The position numbers and the translations under genes are program-made. DNA of 64,000 bases from Atopsyche davidsoni (taxonomy: Eukaryota > Arthropoda > Insecta > Trichoptera > Hydrobiosidae), in assembly GCA_022113835.1 (NCBI GenBank), contig JAILWY010000005.1, positions 8,698,501-8,762,500 of the forward strand, given 5' to 3'. This document shows, one piece after another, positions 28,001-37,000 of this stretch. The notes beneath the pieces were generated by a model. That model had not been told where the DNA came from. It was given only the letters and a program-made list of their open reading frames with translations, and did not search any database. Within the stretch, counting starts at the first letter, position 1. The number at the start of each line of letters is the position of its first letter.

Positions 28001-31000
28001 GGGTGTTTACCTGGTAGTACCTGTATTAATATGTGATTCCAGATTACAGTCTGTTATTGGATTATTGCGGATACAAAATCGCCTACTAATCAACATTCAC
28101 ATCAACGTTGCGCAATCTGGGAACTTTTTTGCTGCAAATAGCATACATTTGAATGTATTGGGTGGTTATATACTTTACTTAACCTTCTAGCACTCGGAAA
28201 GCGTTATGTGAATACGCGCTATGGGGTCTGACAAATCCTGACCGATATCGGTAAATCGATATATTCTAATTAATCTATTAATCGGAAAAGAGACAACGGA
28301 AGAAGAAAATTAACATAGATGCTGAATCTATTACAGTGGCTAAACGTCGGGAGTATAGCCAAACCTATAAGACTAACTCAGGATAGAGATTTGTTCAGTG
28401 AGATGATCACCAACCTCTTCTAAGGAGACGTGTCTTAAAATGTTAATAAATCGACTGTGTTTGATTATATAAAACACATAATTTTAAGTATCTTCCTTAA
28501 ATATATTTAAGAAATTTCCGAGGCATAATCCTAGATTTTCTAGGACACATTAGAATGTAGGTAATATGTGAATGTTTTAGTAATTAATATTGAAATTATC
28601 TTTAACAATTTGTAGCCCAGGCATTATTTTAAGTTTGTTATTTTGCATTGGGATTGTTGTCATCGAGTAAATATATACAATTTATACTAAAACCTAATCT
28701 GGTACCCATTTTTTTACATATTCCTAGGATCTTAGCTAATTATCCACATACGTCTAGACTGGCGAGTGAGTCATATTATTTTTCTTACATATGTCTACAT
28801 CTAATAAACTCAATCTAAAACTATGGCCTCGTTTTTATGTCCTATTCAAGTGGTATAAAATAAAAAAAGTCTCAACCTCTGTAAAAAAAAAATTGTTGCA
28901 TTATATATACTTATTTTGAGTGAAATTAGGTTGTTGGGATATTAGACCGAGGACTTTCGTCCGAGAGCTCCGCACATTTTTTTAAAATATGGTAGTATTC
29001 ATATTGCACGAGCCATTGGATGTATAATTTTTAATGCTGAAATTTTAATATGGAACCTTCTGCTGGGGTTGGTGAAGCCTCCCCAAGGGTTCACCGTAAT
29101 CTTACGGTTATATTGATGATTTCCCATGCGTGCGTCGCATACCTGGTGTATTAGATGTATCAGGTAGGGCAATCGCTATCAAGTCGCTGTCAACTCCGCT
29201 AATCGCGGATCGCAGTTGCTGGCAGAGACTGATCGGCTGCGGTGCGTTTTGTATATAAATTTATACCTTACAAAATATCAGTACATGGATCTACAGAAAA
29301 CTACGATTTCCTTCGGTACGTTCAATTAAACGCGTGTAATTTATGTTCACGTCTTGTATGTAGAGTCACTTGAATGTTTATTTGTATGAAACATTTAAAA
29401 AACAATAAAACATTCTCATTTTATTAAATGATGAATCGTGACTATTTCCCTGCATTTCTTTGCATTTCAGTTGTTAATTAATTAACAATTATAACAAATA
29501 AATATTTTTGTATTAAATAGTTACAATAAATATTTTTATATTATACTTATTACAGTATAACAGTATCACTATTAGCTCACATATTTTTCAATCAAATTAT
29601 TTTTATTTATCGTGTTCTAGTCTAGTGTTTATAATTTGCGGTAGTGATTTTACAATAAAAAAATCACAATAATAATATTTGAATAGTTTATTTTGGGCTA
29701 TTTATAAATTGAATTTAGTTGTATATAAATGATACGTTAAAATAGTTTATCTTCATAAAGCTAGTTGCGTGTATATTAAGCTGCAATTTATTCATATTGA
29801 TATATGTATACTTACATTCAAGTTTGTTCTTGACTCCTGCTTAACAAAACGATTTATGCAATAAAATCATTGTCATTGCTAGGTAACTTATAAATATCTG
29901 CTCATCTTGTACCCGTCAATATGTCTGGGAACCTCTTCAGTCCCGGCCCACCCACTGCCACTCCATCTTTCGAGGAAAACGACTCGAGTCCAAATCATAT
30001 AGATTCTTAGTGTACACAAATAAATCGAAATTCTTACATTAATATTTACAGTTCACACGCCAGGTCGCACTTCTGTTTCTAGCTTTCTCGTTACTGATAC
30101 GCTTTTAATAGCCACTTTATTCTCTGTCATGCTCAAAACACGCGAGAAATATCTGGCAGTTCTAGTCATTAGATCAATATAAAAATGGCTTGAGCCAACT
30201 ATTTTGTTTAGTAGTTTTCAGTGGAGAAGTAGATTCTGTACATTTGAAAGGCCCTGTGTAAAATAGATACAGATAAACTTCTAGATATGACCACGCAATG
30301 ATAAAAAAACACCTGCCGATATGTTTTAACAACGCACCTCGATACTGGATATTACACCCGGTTGCATGTTCCAACGATTTCAACAGGAACAATTAAATAA
30401 ATACTGCAGCCGACCTGCTGGCTTGTAGTAGGGGGGTCCCTACAGTAGGGGACTTTCAAAAGCCTGTAATGGTTAAACTTCATCAGCATTTGAATATTCT
30501 TTGCCCAAGGAGCACTTGGAGCATTTTAGAGCTCTGTACTTTGTCAACACGCAACTCTCGCATAAAGTTATTGCAGCCCCTGCGATGGCGTACTACGCCA
30601 GCTTTGACCCAAGCAAATTGCACAATCACGCCAGGGGAAGTTCATCTCCGTTTTACAAATTTTCAAAATTATAAAATTAACATATATTATTGATTTTTGC
30701 GAAGACCGTCTCACAGGTAATTGATAATGCACCTGCCATGTAAGCTTGGGGATGTGGGTTCGAATCCCACACAAATCACGATGATATTTTTCTAAGAGTT
30801 TCTTTAGTCAATTTTCAATATTTGAAAAAATGTACTTAATCATTATCAATATAAAATTAACATCTCGTATCTTAGTTTTAAATCTTCTTACTTTTATATA
30901 TTTGCTTCTGATTAATTTCACTTGCAACGTAATTTTCGATCATATACTTACTCTTCACAAAGGGGACATGATAGAACTGTGAAAAGCTTCAATAAGCTTT

Positions 31001-34000
31001 CCGTCTTGAATGGTTTGAGTAGTCGGAAGGTTCATATATATATTTTTTTTTATATTCAATTCGTTGGTCGGTTGTCGGTTGTGTCGCTACGTGTGTGGCT
31101 CGCTCTACTATTGTCTGGTCCAGTTTCACCTCCGCCTCTCGCGAGGACTAGTTTACATAGCGGCCCATGGAATTATGCAGCGGCTCTGCCCATTAGACTA
31201 AATAACGAAGCCGCTACGTAAGCTGTCTTCGCAACAGTTTCCGACGTGCAATTAAATGTTCCTCGTATCGGATGCCCCGTGGTCCCGCTCGCAAGGAAGA
31301 TAAATATAAGATAATCAGCTGGGAAGTCAGCGACACTGGGTTTATGGCTTACAATTTTGTTTATGGACTTAAACTGGCTTACATTTTAGTAACTGGAGCA
31401 GAGGTTCCCAACGCTCTTTCAACGATGTAGCATTAGACACGCTTCTAAAACGTCGGCTCGTAGAAATCCGGATATATGAAAAACATATTATAGATGTCAC
31501 ATATAAGTATTTTCAGTGTCTCCTTACTTTACCCGCCTTTTGGTCCAGTGATTATACTGCTTGCTTTCCAAGTAAAACAATAAGGTTTTTTTTCATTTTT
31601 ATTAAAATTTACTATTTTCTATTCATAAAATTAGTGTTAATTCCACTTTTTATTTTTTGACGTGACTAGTTTCGCCAGTATACTAAGTTCGTGAAACTAG
31701 TAGCGTCAATAGATCAAAAGTGGGAACAACACCAAATATTACTTTAATAAAAATATTACAATGGTATGGTGGAAAGAAAAATACTTTTAAAAAACTCTCT
31801 AATACGGATTTTCTGTGTAAACCAAGGTAAATGTCGGAAACGTACCAAACTAGACACAGCCGCAATTGCCTATGAATACTTGCTACCGCTTGCCTTTCTG
31901 GCTCCTCCCTTACGGATTACTGTGATTATAACCTTCTCATTCTCAATTATCTGAACTTGTATGTCTCTCGCTTTTAAAATTAAGACAAGAAATAATCTTT
32001 CGAGTTGGTAGATGGATCCAGAGTACAATTTGTACATAAATTATACATAATTTGTGTTTATATTAAACTCTGGTTTCATATGAATCTGTATGTGATTCGT
32101 ATATCGTATAAGTCATATGAGTAATATGAGTTTGGAATCTATAATTTGTGTAGGTATATATATATATATATAGCAGTATTTTTCAACCTGTGAGTTGCGA
32201 TGTCTTTCTCGGGGGGTCGCGGGTAAAAGAAAAAAACAATTGTTTGTTAGTCCTTCACCAGAGGTGTCAAACTCAATTTTGGAGAGGGCCATATATTAAA
32301 TTTAGTATGTGTAGGCGGGCCAGATTCAAATAAAATAAGTCTTAAAGCTCTAAAAAACATGATACTTCTTTCTGTGACACATTGCGATCGCGGGCCGTAT
32401 CTTTGACATGACTGTCCTACACTATAGTTTTATAGTCGCGCATTCAAAAAAGTTGAAAAACACTGATATATAGTCATGATAACGAGTTTGCACGATGCTG
32501 GCGATTGTGCCGGTCAACACGATTTGTCGGTTGTGTTTGGACGCGTCCGAGGGTCTTGAGATCTTGCAATGCGTTTGAGGCTTCGGATGTGTATTTGGTG
32601 TTGGTGGTGGTGATGGTGGTGGCATTGGATGGCAGTGACTAAGTGTGGTGTGCCCGGCAGGTTGGCTGGGCGCGCTGTCCACGGCGGTGGCCCTGCTGGT
32701 GTCTCCCGTGACGGTGGCTTGCTGCCTGCGCAAGTCCACGCGCGTCACGGCCGTCATGGGCGGGCTGGTGGCGGCCCTCGGCTGCCTCTTCACCTCCTTC
32801 GCCTCGCAGTTCCACCAGCTCTTCTTCAGCTACGGTAAGAGAGGAACACTCTACCCCGCATTGTAACAGTACAGTAAAACCTCGATATAACGGACCCCTG
32901 TTTAACGGACTTCGGATATATGTCGAATGTAAAAGAAATAATAACGCTTTGAATGCGAAAATGTAAACAAAGTTTTGAAATTCGTAATTTTGTAAAAAAA
33001 CAACAAACTTCAAAAGTGCAAACAAAGCTTGATTTCTTTTAATGTAGGATTACCGAAAGCAAGCGCGTCACTTCACGACGAGTGTCTGAAGACAATTAAA
33101 TTATATCTAAATACATTTTTTAAATTTATTTATTTTAAATCTATTTTTATATAAAGAACTTTCGGTTTTAACGGACACCCCCTCCCCCCAATCGGTCCGT
33201 TATACCGAGGTTTTACTGTACTTCCCCGCGCCTTCTGCACGACAGCGCTTTGCAAGCATGACAAAACGAAAATGTATATCTTCTTCGTCAAGTACCTCTC
33301 CTCAGAAGAGTTTGGCGATTATTTCACTGAGTATATACTCATGCTGAGCCAGTGTTCATGGTTTTCTAAGGCGTAAATAGTGTAGTGGGTCCTTCTAAAC
33401 CGCACTTTTATATTGCTGCTGCCCAATAGCATTAGTATATAATCCTTTCCTTACAAAACTCTGGCGTTAAGATCTGATCTGATTAATTTTACTGCTTAAA
33501 TGAAATATTTATAATTAATTTAACATAATGTTAATGAGAACCTAATATTTTTAAATGATATAAATGCTAGCAGCACTCTTCGATACCCAATTCAGCAACA
33601 TTGTGTAACATTATTATATATTAGTATTAATTATGCAACAATATTTCTATGTTCCAACTAGTAAACAGCGAATGCCAGAATTTGATCTTTACACTGATCA
33701 GAATCCTAACTATGTTGACTTGCCTAGTTTGGGATAATATCGTACATTATAACCGAGTCGGGTAACACCAACAGAGAAAAACCAGAGTCACAAGTCCAAG
33801 CCTAAGTCATAACTGTCTAAAGCTGATATTAATAAATGTGAGAATACAGAAGGCATCTTATAGATCATTAGCTCCAGGCTTTTTAATAGTTGTCATAAAC
33901 TAAGATTAAAAAGGAATGAGCTTCATTTTAGCTTACCTATAAACCTTATTTCAAAACACATGGCACTATTCACCAAAAACGGATTGTTTATTGATATTTT

Positions 34001-37000
34001 TGATTTATATTAATAATATACAATCTGCAAATGATTAAAAAAATTATTTGTATTAAAATAAGTTCAGTTTGGTAAATGCCGAGCCATATTATTATATAAA
34101 AAATAAATACTCTAGAGGTTTTTGAATACCACATTTACTTAAATATAATTTAAATATTTTTGGTTATTTAAATATCACTGGTTTATTAAATATCTCAATA
34201 TCAATATTATTAATAATTAAAATATCACTTGTGTTAAAAGGAGCCGTGGTGGGAGTAGGGGTGGGGATGGCCCGAGACTGCGCCACGCTGATGGTTGCGC
34301 AGTATTTCAAGCGGAGAAGAGAGCTGGTGGAAGTGTTTGTGGTATCTGGCAGTGGGCTTGGCATCGCTGTTATGAGTGCATTCATCAAAGGAGCCATATC
34401 GTAAGTAAAACTTTCACACTCTCATTGCCACTGCTACGTATAGTATAAAACCTTATAACATATTTTCATTATTTAGAACACAAACCAATAAATTAAGTAT
34501 TGCTTTGATTTTGCTTAAGTACTTTATTAAAATCATTATTTTTAGGCTGAAACAATCAATCAATTCATTGAACCCCAAAAAATTATTTTGCTCTGCACTT
34601 ATCCAAAGGAGTTTCCCATTAAGAGATGTTTATGATTTCACTATATGATAATCCTTTTTCCACAGCTCATCCTGCTTTTTTTCTGATCTCAATTTATAAT
34701 TATGGCCACAATACTATAACTTTTTCTGATATCATACAATAAGCACATGTCATTTTTTAGCCCCCATAAGTAGATAGTACTTTTATTGCTACACATTATC
34801 TAATGCAATCTGTTAATACAATTTTTTAAAGTTTCATATTTTGATTTGATCTGTTTGAAAAAACTAACTAGAATTTTATGGGTTGATAGTTTTTCAGAAT
34901 ATATATATAAAAAATAATTTTTTTTTCAGAGCTATCGGTTGGAGATTAGGCCTGCAAGCTGTAACTGGAGTCGTCTTTCTCACCTTTATCCTTGGAACAT
35001 TCTACCGCTCGGCTTCTCTCTACCATCCTCAGAGGAGAGCCATCCTCCATCTCAAGAACCAGAACAAGATCAAAAGAAAGATCAAAGACAAAACCAAGGT
35101 GGATGAAAGTCCACCTTTCTTTGATTTCTCAACACTCAAATCAAAAACTGTTAGAATTCTCTTGTTGTCAACGGGAATATCAGCTTTTGGAATAAACACA
35201 CCAATATTCTATCTGGCACATCAAGCAGAAGAAGAAGGTAATACAAAAATATGAAATGTGCTATTTAATTATTTGCCAACATTTTAATTTTAAAGAATGA
35301 AAAGAAACATTTATATATTAAACTAGCAAAGGTGACAACCATTGCTTTATCTAACAATCATTAAATATTTAACAGATTCTTCATCTCATACAAAACATTT
35401 CCAGGTTTGGGCGAGGCAGTAGTACTTCTGCAAGCATACCTTGGGCTGGCCTGGACTACAGGCTGTGCTGCTTTTGGGCTTCTGGTGGTGCGTTCATCCC
35501 CAGAATGTCGCATAGGTCGCCAGTACCTTTGCCAAGCTGCTGTATTCATGTGTGGATTGTCCATACTTGCTTTTACTGCAGTGCATGGAAACTATCATGG
35601 ATATGTCATGTTTGCTTGGATTTATGGTAAGAGGGTTATTGAACATATTTTTTTAATATTCTGATCAAAAGCCAAAACTACAAAATATAAAGTTTGTGTA
35701 GACTTTATATTATTCACTCCTGTAAATCAGGGACAATCCTTGACAATGACAATGACAATGAATCAAAATCCGAATCCATCCCTGGTCAATACTCTATTTT
35801 GTGTTTTTTAAGATTTTAAATAAGATATTTTCTATAAAGATTTTTTTTTATTTTTAGGAATATTTTGTGGTGGATACCATTACTCCCTAAAAATGTACAC
35901 TTATGAAAGAGTAAGATCCAGAAACTTTGCTCGTACTTGGGGATTCGTCCAATGCTCCCAAGCTATTCCCATTGCTATAGGAGTTCCAATATCAGGTATT
36001 TATTACTATAATATATTTTGCTGTTCACAGTTAATTGAAAAAGTAAATTGAAAAACCATAATGTTCAATTACAGGATATATCAATGTTGGCTGTGGTGGA
36101 AAAACAGGTTACTACTTCAGTTCAACATGTGTTATTGTTGGAAGTCTTGCATTGTTTTTCATAGACCTTCACAGGAGAAACATATCACGTCATAAGCACA
36201 CAAGGTAAATAATATTATCTTTGTCAAGTTACATTTCTAAAAAAATATTTACACTGATTGTATTTTTGAAAATATGTATTATTTAAAAAAATAAATAACT
36301 TGTCTCAACAGAAGCAATGGCAGTCAAGTTCTGTGCGACTCCAAGCGCTGCCCTCAGCGGCGACAGTCCTTCAGCCGTGAACCAGACCGAGAGACTTCTC
36401 TTCCTGGTGGTGGCGCAGCAGGCCTTGGTAACATTTCAATGATAATATCATTATAAAAACTTTATTATATTCAGTATAAAAGAACTTCTATGTCTTAACA
36501 CTTTAGTTATGAAAATTTTGGCATGATTATAAATTGTTTGAATAATTGATTTAATCTTCTTTACTAAAATAGAGATTCATAACTCACTTGCATTAATGTT
36601 TTTATAATAGCGTTATCAGCTACAAAAACATTTAAAAATAAAATTACAACTCTAAACATCAACACAACTAGCATTGATTTAAAACGCTAGTTTCATGAGC
36701 ACAAAGTGTGCTGACGATCTTTACAATATGATAAGTCAACCCCAGAGCATCTTGGAGTTGAATGAAATTGTTAATTAGAATAGGGTTGTATTGATCAGCT
36801 AACACTTACAAATTTTTAATTTTTATTGATCCCTTTTCTCATCTCAGTTCTTGGTGGTGACATGGGAAGTCCAACAGGAGCCGAGGCTCACTCAGCTCCT
36901 GAAATGAAACCAGAACTAACTTGTATTTCGGAGGAAGGCTTGGCTGATATGGATTTGCCTGATAACCTACTTGAGGACTTAGACTACATTGGAGACTGTA

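Larger units (their letters stand above)
25072..30670. other. transporter intron 2, right part
   Basis: AT-rich. It contains the TCAGCACCG motif cluster (25.93-26.60 kb), a hairpin at 27.53-27.61 kb, and weak GC-richer patches at about 28.19-28.40 and 29.05-29.25 kb. No coding gene is supported. Confidence 0.45.

Noticed and set aside
30684..30776. tRNA-Gly gene
   Set aside because: The T arm and anticodon region look tRNA-like, but the acceptor stem does not pair, the sequence runs into a non-tRNA tail, and a target-site duplication surrounds it. It is a SINE.
32422..33025. Minus-strand ORFs of 123 and 128 codons and other plus-strand frames over exon 3
   Set aside because: They are shadows of GC-rich exon 3 extended through the hAT and pogo MITEs. 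No family resemblance.
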